From Saccopteryx bilineata (taxonomy: Eukaryota; Chordata; Mammalia; Chiroptera; Emballonuridae): a DNA stretch of 64,000 nucleotides. This document shows, in pieces, positions 12,470 through 23,725 of the stretch. Position numbers and translations under genes: made by a program. The stretch's first letter is position 1. Each line of letters starts with the position of its first letter. Where the stretch lies: contig NC_089493.1 in NCBI RefSeq assembly GCF_036850765.1, positions 216,998,744 to 217,062,743 of the forward strand, given 5' to 3'. The notes below the pieces were generated by a model that was not told the origin of the DNA, made no database searches, and saw only the letters and a list, made by a program, of their open reading frames with translations.

Positions 12470-12645
12470 TGCACCTCAGAAATAACTGAGGAGCTTTACA
12501 AAAGTTCCAAAGCCAGAGCCCCACATAGGTCATTTAAATCAGAATCTCTGGAAGAGGGGTCAGGATGTGGGTACTCTTTCATATGGGTAGTAGGTGCCAC
12601 CATTGTGCAGCTAGGGTTTGAAAACCAGTGCAGGGGGCTGCCCAC
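12470..12645 (+). mobile_element. MER5A-type hAT-Charlie element (diverged)
   Basis: GAGCCCCACATAGGTCATTTAAATCAGAATCTCTGG..GAAGAGGGGTCAGGATGTG, and a right end GGGTTTGAAAACCAGTG, match the MER5A body (GGCCCCACCCC..ACTGAATCAGAAACTCTGGGGGTGGGG) and its terminus. The left end is weak. Confidence 0.7.
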
Positions 12646-13714
12646 CATATCTCAAGGGCAAGGCTAAGGGAAAGAGTTCTGCTATGCCAGGACCAGTTGA
12701 TAAACTGAAATCTGAGTCAAGAGACAGTCACATCCAAACTTCTCATGTCATCCCTGGTGATAAGTGCTAGAATAGAATAATAAAATGACATTCCTTACTT
12801 CTCCCAGGTTAAGCTCTCCATTCCATTATGTTTCCTAAATTGTTTCTGGGCAATAAAGTTTACCATATTCCCAAATTTTATTGTGCCTTCTGTGATTATG
12901 GCATTAATGTTGTTAGGGCTTTGTCGGCTTGTTTGATAGAGTGATTAGTTTATTACCATAAAAAAAAATAAAAGAAAAATCATTTAAAATTTATCCTTCA
13001 GAAAAGAATCTGGACATGTAAAGCCTAACAATTTTACTCCTACATTGTATAACCTTTTTCTACTCATGAACATTTCTTTTTAGATCTGGGTCATTTTGTG
13101 AGTTTATTAAATTCAAACATCAAAGTGGAATCATTTTTTTATGTATTTACAGTATATTTCAGATGAAGATGTAGTCTTTCTGCCACTATTCTGAACTTGT
13201 CTCATCTGTCCTGATAAAAGTGTAAGTTATAGATTCAAGAATTTCCATAGGAATTTTTAAATTCTATCAACAGACAAATCATTCTTGAAATACATCTGAT
13301 GACATGATAGACTGGTAAAGTCAAATTTCTCCAGGAGCAAAAATTAACTATGATTACTTGATGTAAGACATCACTCAAACCAATCAAATGTTATTTTGGG
13401 AAATCATAAATTTATATCCAGCATTAGTTTGTCACTCATTAAGTTCTTATAAGAATGATTAGGAAATTATCTTAATAAGTAAATGTTAGTCTTAAACTCT
13501 TCTGAGTTTGATAGCTTAAAAATGTAACTTCATATCAACCAATTGAGTCTTGCTACAAGTCTCAGCCTGCTTGAAGAATAATTTATTCTGGTATTAATAA
13601 ATTTTATCAAGAATTAATGAGAAAATTCCTCCATTGCTCCATTCTGCAAAAAATCCACCTACCACATGCTAGCAAAACTTTCAAAATATGGTTTTATATT
13701 AATACTAAGAAATA
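12646..13714. other. Unassigned AT-rich sequence
   Basis: No gene or named repeat recognised on either strand. Confidence 0.45.
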
Positions 13715-13800
13715 TTTACTTGTTATCTGATATGTTCCAGGCATTGTGTGAGGTGCTAGAAATATATGAAAATCTCATTACCTAAAACTGTTCCTGTACA
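13715..13800 (-). mobile_element. L2 LINE 3' fragment
   Basis: GATATGTTCCAGGCATTGTG, GAGGTGCTAGAAATATATG and ATTACCTAAAACTGTTCCTG resemble the reverse complement of the L2 3' end (TATGTGCCAGGCACTGTTC..AGGTGCTGGGGATACA). It is short and diverged. Confidence 0.5.
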
Positions 13801-14464
13801 CAAAAACTCTGCAGCAGACTGAATTCTTGCCAAGGTGTTTCAGTGACACATGAAACACCACCTTCTACAGACAACTATAGCAACAAGCAAAGCTGCTTAA
13901 CAGGGAGTGACTGATCCTGCAGCTGTAATTCTACTAGTGGCTTCTTTGAAAGATGCTTACTTTGAAGATATGGATAGAGGGGAAGAGAGGAAGCACTATG
14001 TAACTTACAAATTGATGAAGAAAGAGGTTTTAGAGCCACCAGTAAATCATCTGTCAGTAACTTGGAGAGATCACAGAAGAAAAAAACAGTGAAGAAAATA
14101 CAAAAGGATTCCATGAACTTGATGATGAAGGACTCAATTTCTTCTCCAATAAACATATTTTAAAGTAGTGAATAGCAAGAATAGAAATGAAGAGTCTCCC
14201 TCTCATCCCTTGCCCAAAGAAAAAGAAAATACAATCAGGGAGCTTCTCCATGCTCCTTAAGGAATGACAATGAAAGTATGTACTCCTAAGATTTGCTTCC
14301 AAATTGCTCCCAGCATAAATGTCAATATTCGCTTCCAACCTACTGAAAGTAAAAAAGAAAAGTATATATATCTGAGATATCATTGATCATTTATCAATTT
14401 CCAGAACTGATCTCTAACTTCATTTTCCTTTTTCTATCTTTATTGACAAAAAGTGTACATATTT

Positions 14465-14857
14465 TTGTTGTTGTTGTTGTTGTTTTTGTTTTTTCTAAAG
14501 CTGGAAACGGGGAGAGACAGTCAGACAGACTCCCGCATGCGCCCGACCGGGATCCACCGGCACACCCACCAGGGGCGAAGCTCTGCCCACCAGGGGGTGA
14601 TGCTCTGCCCCTCTCGGGCGCTCTGCCGCGACCAGAGCCACTCCAGCACCTGGGGCAGAGGCCAAGGAGCCATCCCCAGCGCCCGGGCTGTCCCTGCTCC
14701 AATGGAGTCTTGGCTGCGGGAGGGGAAGAGAGAGACAGAGAGGAAGGAGGGGAAGGAAGCAAATGGGCGCTTCTCCTATGTGCCCTGGCTGGGAATCGAA
14801 CCCGGGTCCCCCACACGCCAGGCCGAGGCTCTACCGCTGAGCCAACCAGCCAGGGCC
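14465..14857 (-). mobile_element. VES-type bat SINE, long two-part form, with target-site duplication
   Basis: On the minus strand the head starts near 14857 with CCCTGGCTGGTTGGCTCAGC (A-box at about 14829-14845). It has an intact B-box (reverse complement GGGAATCGAACC, 14791-14802), then the same second body segment as the 11751 copy, and an A-rich/(CAA)n tail that reads as (TTG)n at 14465-14483. The flanks AAAAAGTGTACATATTT at 14448-14464 and 14859-14875 are identical 17-bp target-site duplications. Both Pol III boxes look good, so the copy is fairly young. Confidence 0.95.
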
Positions 14858-15315
14858 CAAAAAGTGTACATATTTAAAGTGTACAATGTACTGTTTTTGT
14901 ATACATGTTCATCTTTTAAGTGATTATATTTTAAAATGATTAAGGAAGTTAATTAAAATATACAATGCTTCACATAGTTAGCTTTTTTCTTCTTTTGTGT
15001 GTGTGGAGAACACTTAAGATATATTTATTAGCAAGTTTCAATTACATAATACATTATTATTACCTATAGTCACTATGCTATACATTAAGTCTCCAGCACT
15101 TACTCATCGTATGTCTGAAAGTTAGTATCCTTTGACCAAATCTCCTCATTTTCTCCACCTCTAGCCACCATTCTGCTCTGTTTCTATGACTTTTACTTTT
15201 TTAGATTCCTGTGTCTGTGTCTGGCTTATTTCACTTAGATTAATTTTCTCCAGGTTCATCCATATAGTCACAAATGGAAGGAGTTCTTTCTTTATTAAGT
15301 ATTAATAATATTCCA

Positions 15316-15343
<28 letters not shown>
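15316..15343. repeat. (TG)n microsatellite
   Basis: A run of 13-14 TG units inside the old L1 fragment. Confidence 0.95.
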
Positions 15344-15346
<3 letters not shown>

Positions 15347-15388
15347 CGACATGTCCATTGACAAATGATGAATAAAGAAAATGGTGAC

Positions 15389-15390
<2 letters not shown>

Positions 15391-15423
<33 letters not shown>
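15391..15423. repeat. (TA)n microsatellite
   Basis: About 16 alternating TA units just downstream of the old L1 fragment. Confidence 0.95.
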
Positions 15424-15426
<3 letters not shown>

Positions 15427-15559
15427 AGTTTTATTTGAGATCTGGGACAATCTTAATTATAATATCTTGCCTTTAATAACTGTGGTTAATTATACAATAG
15501 CTAGTACAAAATTCTACTAATTTAGTGTTAGAGTTATACACTTAAAAATCACTAAGGTT

Positions 15560-16093
15560 AGGAGTGGTGATTTTAAAATATGGCCCCAAATTCCATGATA
15601 TTTTTCACATGGGGTGAAGGGTAGGTGTCTACCTGTCCTCCACTTGAATCTGGGAAATATATTATTAATAGGGTATAGATTTCTCAGCTTCTATCAGAAT
15701 AAGTCATGCCCTTTCCATCTCATTCTCTGGGTATGCTCACTTTTGGGTAAGCCAAACACCATGTAAAAATTTGACCATTCTGAGACCTTCATAGTGAAGA
15801 AAAAAGACATGTGTAGGTTCTCTAGTAAGCAGTGCCAGGTAAGTTCCCATCTGATGAAGTTCCCAACAACAGCTAGCTATCTTGGACGTCTAGCCCAGTC
15901 AAGCCTTCAGATGGCCACAGCCCTAGCTGACATTTAACTATAACCACACAGAAGGAAAATCCTAAGAGAAAACTGTCCAGTCAAGCTCATCCTGAATTTC
16001 TAACCCTCAAAGCTAAGAGCAAAGTCAAATAGTTGTGTTACACTTCTAGGTTTGGAACCATTTATTACATAGCAATAGATATTCCTATACTAG
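15560..16093 (+). mobile_element. MaLR-like LTR
   Basis: The segments occur in the order of a MaLR LTR. GCCCCAAATTCCATGATATTT and CTTGAATCTGGGAAATAT come first. GCTCACTTTTGGGTAAGCCA, CAGTCAAGCCTTCAGATGGC, CACAGCCCTAGCTGACAT and CCTGAATTTCTAACCC follow. The end TTACATAGCAATAGATATTC corresponds to the usual TTACACAGCAATAGATAAC terminus. It is a solo LTR. The subfamily is not certain. Confidence 0.75.
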
Positions 16094-16327
16094 GAAATGT
16101 AAATTTTCCTTATCATATGCCACTTCACTTGTATAGCTATGACTCTACTTTCCACGTGGTAAAAAAAATTATCCATCTAAAATATATTTAAATGTAAACA
16201 TTGGCTTTATTTACATAACAAGATTAAAAAATACATTAAAACTAGGAGGTGTTGTTGGTTGCAGTCTCCTGAAAACACAGCCCATGGGGATAGCGGTTTA
16301 TCAGGAGCCCTGAGTTACAGCAGAGTT

Positions 16328-16462
16328 GGTCACACTGCGGGTTTGCAGACCAGTCCAGCCCACTGCCAGTTTTGTATAAAATAAAATAAGACCCACAAAG
16401 CCTAAAGTGTTACTATCTTACCCTTTACCAAAAATGTTCACCAACTTCTGAGTTAGAGAACA
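16328..16462 (-). mobile_element. hAT-Charlie non-autonomous element
   Basis: Blocks CCAGTCCAGCCCACTGCCAG, TTTTGTATAAAATAAAAT, GACCCACAAAGCCTAAAGTG, TTACTATCTTACCCTTTACC and AAAAATGTTCACCAACTTCTG are the reverse complement of the family whose consensus opens GGTCGGCAAACTTTTTCTGTA. The opposite-strand copy lies only 300 bp away at 16761. I am not certain which MER number applies. Confidence 0.7.
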
Positions 16463-16760
16463 GCAAAATTGAGATGAGCTTGTAAGTCTTCTGATTCATA
16501 CCTGAGTCCTCTTTTCTCATGTGCTGTCTGACAGAATACAATTTTTCATTAACATCAACATATTTGAATGAGCCCATATCAAGAGCCTATGAATTTAATT
16601 TATATGAGTACTTCTTAAATTTTGTAAGGACTTCTTTTCGGGGGGGATAATGTTTGTTTGTTTTGGCCTTTAGTCACAGTAGTATAAATATACATTATTT
16701 TGTTTTCTGTGATACCATTAGTAAAGGGAAAAAAAGAAAATAAAATTGATATATTAGATT

Positions 16761-16988
16761 GGGGGTCAGCAAACTTTTTTCTCTAGGGACAGAATATTTT
16801 TCACTTTGCAAAAACAAACTCTGCATACACATAGTGTATGCCATAGCTACTCACTGTGCTGTTTAAAACCCAAAAGCAGTCAGATACAATACCTAAATAA
16901 ATGGGCATAACTGTGTCCAATAACATTTTATTTATGAAAACAAGTGGTGAGCCAGTGTTAGCCTATAGTCCAAGTTTGTTGGCCCATC
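16761..16988 (+). mobile_element. hAT-Charlie non-autonomous element
   Basis: Blocks GGGGTCAGCAAACTTTTTTCTC, GGGACAGAATATTTTTCACTTTGC, GCTACTCACTGTGCTG, AAAGCAGTCAGATACAATACC, AAATGGGCATAACTGTGTCCAATAAC, and a right end AGTCCAAGTTTGTTGGCCC follow one consensus from end to end. It is the same family as 16328-16462 in the opposite orientation. Confidence 0.8.
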
Positions 16989-18368
16989 TCAAATAATTTT
17001 GGGACATACCCAGGCACAGGAATATATTCTGCTGCTTATAGTAAGACTGTAGCTATAAATTCTACACAGAAAAGTAAGGGAATGTCAGACATGAGGTTTA
17101 TGTAATAACAATATCTTGCCTGTGTATTATATTTTCCCATTATGCTCTAAAATAACCCTTAATATCCAGGTTGCACATAATACTGAACTACAGATAGTTA
17201 GTATTATTGAATACCTCATAACTTGAAACTCAGTATTTATTATTTATATCTTGAAAGTCTTACTGTCTTACAGCTTATTTATTTCCCCCCAAAATATAAG
17301 GAGGCCATTCTAGATTTCACTAGAATCCTAAAACAGGGTCTTCTTTTCAATTTTGTTGTCTAATTTTCTTAAACATAGTATTTTCAGACTGTGTGAGAGA
17401 TTTTTCCTCCTACTTTTCAGAACCACTAAAGTTTTCCCAATACAAAAAAAAAAAGGCTTATTTTTACCAGTTAGTAGAAGGCATTTCACTTTCAAAGAGA
17501 GAGAATTCTAATCCCTTCCATAGAGTTTTATACAATTTTAAATTATCTGGACATACTGTACCCTACATAAAGGAACAACGCCCCCTAAATTTGGGTAAAA
17601 ATGGATAGGGTGAGGAAGATTGCAACCCAGTCCCCACTGCACAAAGTTGAAGGTAATATTACAAAGTATACTTTTGGAAACAAAGTTTGCTTTATTTTTC
17701 AACTTAAAATAAATGCCTACTTAACAAAAATAAAATAAAAATTTTCCAGAGCTAAAAGCACGTAAGTGGATTTTCCAGAGATTCAAAAACGGTTATTTCC
17801 TTTGTGCCTAAAATACATGTAGATTTCAGAGACTTAACAATGTACCAAAAAGGCAAGCCACTAATCAATTAAAATTTTATTTAAATGTTGATTATCCACA
17901 TATATAAATGTATATATAAAGTAATAATTATAAAACACAAAATACAAACATTATAGCACCATTTTTAATCATTTTATTTTAAAGAATAGGAAATTTGAAG
18001 TGTTTGCTTTGAAAGCTCATAGAATTACCCACATGTGAAAGAGTCAAAACTTCTGAAAAGTGTAAAAATTATTCTTTTTTCTACCTACAGGCAAGTCTAA
18101 ATTGCTGTGCAAATTTTGTTCAAAGTTTTTGAAAAGGAATTATCTTGAAAAGAAAATCTCTGATGATACACAATAAAACTTCAGGAACAGAAGAAAACTT
18201 CTCATTGCCTGCATGTACAGAGCACAGACCAAACAATCTACTCGCCAGTGTGTATGCGTGTATGCACACACATTCTACAGTGCATGTTTATTAACTGATT
18301 CAACAAAATGTTATTGGGTGCCCATACATTAATTTACTTACTATGTATATGTATAAACGTGTATGTGT
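16989..18368. other. Unassigned AT-rich sequence
   Basis: No gene or named repeat recognised. Confidence 0.45.
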
Positions 18369-18665
18369 ACTTGAGCCTTGAACAACACAGTTTTGAACTG
18401 GGTAGGACCACTTATACACTGAATACCTCTACTATCTTCAGTCAGAGGCTGGGAGTCTGTGAATGTGGAGGGCTGACTATTCATTAATCTATGCCATTTT
18501 ATATAAAGGACTTGAGCATCCATGAATATTGGTATCCATGGTGGTCCTAGAACCAATCCTTTGTGGATACCAAGGGACAACTAATATTTTAGGGTATCAA
18601 AAGTTATACATAGATTTTCAACTGCACAGGAGTCAAAATCCCTAACTCCCACACTTTTTGTGTAA
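18369..18665 (+). mobile_element. Tigger/pogo-type DNA transposon fragment
   Basis: The left part CCTTGAACAACACAG, TTTGAACTGGGTAGGACCAC and TTATACACTGAATAC matches a Tigger left end. Further right, ATATAAAGGACTTGAGCATC, GAATATTGGTATCCATGGTGG, TCCTAGAACCAATCC and GTGGATACCAAGGGACAACT match a Tigger/MER2-like internal part. CAACTGCACAGGAGTC near 18620 matches the right end. It is internally deleted and has no transposase frame. Confidence 0.75.
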
Positions 18666-19044
18666 CGGATCTGTGAGAGCAATGCCAAGAGAATAGCCTA
18701 AGGGCAAGAAGACAGTGCAGGTAAAATGACCTCAGGGCAACAGAAATTATCTTCTGGTGCAGGTTTTACACACAAAAGCTATAAATGTTGATGTTAAAGA
18801 TTATAATGGTAATGAAGGTAACAACAGAATTACTTCAAACACAAAGACCTCTATATTCTGTTCTTTAAATACAATGCCAGTTCACCCTGCTCACTTGATC
18901 TTCCTTCATTCTAGCCTAGGACCTCACTGCAGATGGCCTGATACACTTTGGGTACTGAAAAAGCCTAGATATTGCCACCCCAAAATATGCCTCTTTGATA
19001 TATTGGTTATTTTAAGCTGAAGCATTTGAAAAACAGCAAATGCA

Positions 19045-19560
19045 GAGGCTTTCTCTGAATGCCCCCTCCTGCCTTAAGACAGATCTTCCAAAAGGAACTC
19101 AATTGCAATTAATCCCTTTCCCAGGAATTTCATCAACCAGGGAAGACTGACTTTTCACAGGAGAGAAAACCAAAAGTACACCCCCTACCCAGACAAACCG
19201 TCACAAACTATCATGCCTCCCATCTATTTTTCTAATGTCTCATTCATCTTCCTAAAAATTCATCACTTCTCTCTAAGTAATCTACATTTCCCCTCCCTCT
19301 TTCCTATTAAGATTTCAAATCTCACCATTTAGGGAGGTATTTATTTTCCTGTGATGTCCCTTGCACATACTATTAAAAAGTAATAAGTTTGTATAGCTTT
19401 TTTCTTATTAATCTGCCTATTGTCCATTTATTTCATAGACCCAACTATCAAACGCAGGAGGGTAGAAGCTAAGCCCTTTCACCCAGCATGGTCTTCCAGC
19501 ACCACCTCATTCCCACCAGGCTGCAGGCTGCCCAACACAGCTGTGTAAGGGCAAATTTTA
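19045..19560 (+). mobile_element. Possible old LTR
   Basis: A pyrimidine-rich body is followed by TTATTAATCTGCCTATTGTCCATTTATTTCATAGACCCAACTATC and AGGGTAGAAGCTAAGCCC. This is the layout of the R/U5 part of many mammalian ERV LTRs. I cannot name the family and do not see clean TG...CA ends, so this is tentative. Confidence 0.4.
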
Positions 19561-19690
19561 AAACAGAAGAAAATGGCTTTTAATTTACTGAGCGGGATGA
19601 CAATTTCTTGACAGATTATAGTGTAATTGCACTTTTATTAAATAGTAAGCACCTCAATGTCATATTAATTTTAAGAAATCTTTGTCAGAA

Positions 19691-19709
19691 AATAATAATA
19701 ATAATAATA
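19691..19709. repeat. (AAT)n microsatellite
   Basis: Six consecutive AAT units. Confidence 0.95.
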
Positions 19710-21367
19710 ACATTGGCATATAGATATTGTTTTTCCAGGATGTGTATCCTTTACCAACTACAAAGGTATGCCAAGTCTCTGGCTTTCTGGGGCTATGCGC
19801 AGCGAGCTGCCAGTTTTCTAGGACTCAGTAGCATGGCCCAGGAAGCTAGCACACTCCATGCCCCAGCTCCAAACATGTCGGGACTCTGTCCCTCGCCTCC
19901 ACCAGGCCCAGACCACCTTCCCCACCAGAGCTGCAGCAACAGCCACCCTGCTCAGCCACCACCGCTGAGACACAGCCAGGCTGGCCGAAACTTCTTGGCA
20001 CCACACTCAATATTACTAACAGGGACCCTTGTTTCCAGTACATTTGATCATCAAAATAGCATTGCATTCTCCCCAGAGAAATGCAATTTTGTCTCCATGT
20101 CAAGTAGTTTGACGTGTGGTAATCAGAGGGAGACACAAATCTTGAATTTATGCTTTCCTTTGTGACTAATACTAACTTAAATACCCAAAATCAAAGAGCC
20201 GGCTGTTCTTCCAAACTGCTTTAAAACCCACCACAATTTTTTGTTGTTTCAGAAACCCACAGTACAATCTGCAATGCATTACAAACTCTGAGCAGAGAGT
20301 CTTATCTATATTTTCTTGTGTATTGCAAAGCCTCCCAAAATACTGATCAGAGACAGTGCCCACATTCCAAGACTAGTGCCACAAGTTTGCTGCAAGTTGA
20401 GGGAGAAAAAATTGAAAGTAACAGATGTTTGGGTTGCCTAGTCTTGTTATATTCAAGACTTCATCAACAATGCAAAGTTTTAAGTTAGAAATGTACATAG
20501 TTCTATTGTTCCCTATGGAAATTTCTAACTAAAACCAGAGTCTAAGAATTCATTTTCAAACAAAAATTCTAACTACTGGACTCCAGTTTTAAAAAGAAAA
20601 AAATATATATGCTCTTAGAGGAGAAGAAAATTCAGTCTGAGGAGGCCCTCTCCAGTCAGCACCACCGCAGGAGCAGGGTTCCGTGGGAGGTAACTCTTCT
20701 CCCCTGCTCGTGCAGACTTGGTGACTCCATGGGCTGTGCTCCCTGGGCTTCAGTTGTACAAAAAGGAAGCTGTAGGGAGGCTCACAGCCTCACTAGGGGG
20801 AGAATGTTCTGTAGAACTGGTCTGACCATGCTCAGAATAGCTCCACATGAGGTATTCTAATTCTCTTCAAAGACACGAGAGCTTCAGAAGCCCCTCCAGA
20901 AGGCTTGCTTGCGCCCCCTCTGCCAACCATAACGCTCATCTCCTGCTAGGTTTTGCATGCCCAGAAAAGAAAGTCATTAGCTCCCTCCTGGACTCAGAGA
21001 GAGGAGTAAGCAAAGTCCATTGTTTGCCCTCAAAATCTGCATTCCTAGTGGCTGTTGGTTCACATATTAGTCTACTTCAAAGGGACAGCAACACAGGACT
21101 TAAATTACACAGGATTTCAGAAGAGCTCAGATCCAGGGCTTTTTTGGCTGAGGATGGACTAACAAATAAAACTGGGAAAGTAGAGCCAGTTTTATTTTAA
21201 TATAAATGTATAAGAGGAAGTCAATATTTTGTTGTTTTTGTGGTGTTGTTATTGTTGTTGTTTCTAAAATCTGTTTATTCTTTTATCCCAACTTTTCCAT
21301 GAAACCACTCCTGATAGTCTACATATATACAATGATCCCTCCATTCTCTGGACTCTTAAAAATACAT
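19710..21367. other. Unassigned sequence with two GC-richer patches
   Basis: 19790-20000 and 20640-21000 are richer in G+C than their surroundings and carry open frames of up to 185 codons (19608-20165). I recognise no domain, repeat or promoter in them. They may be unique sequence. Confidence 0.4.
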
Positions 21368-22119
21368 AGTCTTAACGTCAGAGAAATGGCGCCATGAGGG
21401 GTGCTCCTGATACCTCTCCCTAAAATTTCAACAAGTTCAACAACTAGAGACAGAAAAACAATCCTAGGAGCATCTGAAATACACATACATCAAACAAAGG
21501 TACTATTGAGCAAAAAGGTGGCTGAATATATAATCCACTCTGAAGGAAATAAGATGGAGAACGGAGTATTCCACGTTCCTCACTGACCTGAGGAAGGGCT
21601 GCTTTCACATGGAACTGAGAGGAAGGGAGGGCTGGGGAAGAGGGAATAAGCTGGCAAGGGCAGAGAGTAGAGAGTGTGCCCACGGCTCTGCTTTAGTTTG
21701 CCAACACAGAGCTAATGCCAGAAGCAAACCCCAGCAGAGGTGGGGGAGGGGGTTGCTTGCAGAGACTCATACCAGAGCAGCTTTGGGCTTTGTTTACTCC
21801 TGGTCTCCCAATTGGGGAGCATGGACAGTGTGCAAGTGGATCCACCTGGCGCTCTGGGCATGGGCACCTGCATTCCCGGATGGAGGGGCTGGGTCAGAGA
21901 CTGTCAGTAGTGGCCCTCTGCATGGGCTGTGACCAGAGTTTCTGTATAATCCCAGCTTCCTGAATAACATAGCGTGGAAAGTACCCAGAGCCGGCTTCCC
22001 TACACCCGGACCTATCCAGGCAGGGCATCTCCGCCAGCCATACAGGCTAGAAAGCAAACTCCCATGAAGGAGATCTTTGGAAGTGGTGGGGGGAAGGGCA
22101 TGCAGATAGCCTGTAAGCA

Positions 22120-22720
22120 GCCTCTGGGGAGCAGACACGCAGAATGCTGAAAGGAACCTAACCCACAGTCTGCTCACTGCCTGGCTGGCTTACGCTGGTG
22201 GCTCTGGCTGACAAAGCCTTCTTTCCCAGGGCTGCAACTTAAGCAAAAAAGCACAGTCCTACAGAACAGACCTCTGAGAACACTGTGGAAGTTTGACGGG
22301 CTGGGCTGTAGGCTTCTTAACAAGGGAAAAGCCTGTGGAGAGCAGACCCATGGAGACCCATGGAGCGCTGTGACAAATTTTAAGTAGACATACCCGAGCA
22401 ACCTTAGGAAAGAGCCTGACTAGATGTCAATCACTCCCCTGACTGCCTAAGCTGGTGGCTGTAGTTGGTAAAGCTATCATACCCAGGGCTGTGCTTTGAA
22501 CGGACCTGGAGGAAGGAATTGTTGCCTTTAAAGGCTTCTTGCTCTGCAGGCAGTGACTGGGGCTTCTTCCTGCCAGCCGACACAGATTATAAAGTGCACA
22601 AAGCCTGGGGAGAGTAGATGCGTGGAGTGCTGAGGCATACTAGACATGCCCAGAGGCTCAAAAAAGACACCTGAAAGTCAATCAGCTCCCAGCTCTGCCT
22701 GATTATGCTGGTGGCAAGTC
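22120..22720 (+). promoter_or_regulatory. Tandem ~256-bp monomers in the old L1 5' UTR
   Basis: The anchor GCTGGTGGC/T recurs at 22194, 22451 and 22707, a spacing of 257 and 256 bp. A second anchor recurs ahead of each: GCCTCTGGGGAGCAGAC (22120), GCCTGTGGAGAGCAGAC (22331) and GCCTGGGGAGAGTAGAT (22603). The unequal distance between the two anchors shows indels between units. By analogy with rodent L1s these are probably promoter monomers. The unit is not the one found in the younger copy at 29755-30365. Confidence 0.75.
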
Positions 22721-23094
22721 CTTACCCAGAACCCTGCTTTGAGCAGGGATAGAGGGGATATTTGGCAGCTCTTAGAGCCTCTTGTTCTCCAGGCAGTGTC
22801 TGGGGCAACTTCACAGCTGGGACCCCAGGCTGTGGTTCAAGAAGGAGAGATTTGGGGAGAGGCTCAGGGAAAATGGACTCTCCCATTGTCAGAGCCTGCA
22901 AATGCTGACAAGCCCTGACTACCAATGGGATGGAGTCCTAGTTTATGTCATCACCATAGTGACACATCTACTGCAACTCTCGGCCTGAGTGCCACAGAGG
23001 CATAACCTGGGGTACAGCACCACTGGCCATAAAGAGAGAGAAGAAAGAAAAAGGAAGAAGATAACCTCACAAAACCAGAAAAAATTCACAGTCT

Positions 23095-23720
23095 TTATAA
23101 CTTTTTCCATTTTTTTCTTTCATTTTTTAATTTTGTTTTTCTTCCACCTTGGACATTTTATTCTTTTCCTGTTTTATTATTCTCTTTTAATTTTGAACTT
23201 TATTACCCATAGGTGTTACATTTTCCATTCTTTTTTTTTCTTTTTTTCTCTCTTTTTGTTTCTTCTTTTCTCTTTCACTTTTTCTCTCATTCGATACAAA
23301 CAAATTATTTTAATCTGGATTCAATTTTTTTCTTTTCATTGCATTTTGTGAGCTTTTTACTCCACTTCTCACCTCATTAACATTTCCCCCAACTCCGGCT
23401 CTCCATTCTATGTAGTTTTTCTTCCACTTAATACAATATAATTTTCATTTTTCACTGTATTTTTTCTCTTTTTCTTCTTTTCTCTTTCCCTATTTCATTC
23501 ATTTGACTGTTATTTACAGACAAATTATTTTACTCTTAATCCAAATTATTTCCTTGTAGCATTTTGTGGGTTCTTACTTCAATTTTTGTCTCTTTATCAC
23601 TTCATCCCAACTCAGCCCCTCCATTCTATGCAGTATTTGTTCCACTTTTTTCAGTTTTTCACTGTATTTTCTCAAAAAAAATTTTTATCAACTCTTATCA
23701 GTGTTATTAATAATACCACA
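23095..23720 (+). other. Pyrimidine-rich block of the old L1 5' UTR
   Basis: About 600 bp dominated by T and C runs just upstream of ORF1, shared with the younger copy (30775-31700). A paralogous block in two independent insertions shows it belongs to the element and is not a local simple repeat. The two copies differ in length through slippage. Confidence 0.8.
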
Positions 23721-23725
23721 CTCAA

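Larger units (their letters stand above)
14410..15372 (-). mobile_element. Old LINE-1 3' region, split by a SINE
   Basis: Reading the minus strand, this is an L1 3' end. On the plus strand the recognisable blocks are CACATAGTTAGC, GTGTGTGTGGAGAACACTTAAGATA, ATTATTACCTATAGTCACTATGCTATACATTA, GTCTCCAGCACTTACTCATC, TTTGACCAAATCTCC, GTGTCTGGCTTATTTCACTTAG and CCAGGTTCATCCATATAGTC. The last two blocks lie at the C-terminal end of ORF2 and the rest in the 3' UTR. The family is older than the three L1s at 21-37 and 58-63 kb. A bat SINE (14465-14857) later landed inside it. Confidence 0.85.

Noticed and set aside
13801..14160. Possible ancient processed pseudogene (fragments such as SKSSVSNLERSQKKK in one frame)
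   Set aside because: The peptide-like patches are spread over different frames and I cannot name a parent gene. There is no poly(A) tail or target duplication. A protein search against mammals would decide it.
19608..20165. 185-codon open frame in a GC-richer patch
   Set aside because: Low-complexity Pro/His-rich composition, no domain, and a competing open frame on the other strand. This is typical of non-coding GC-richer DNA.
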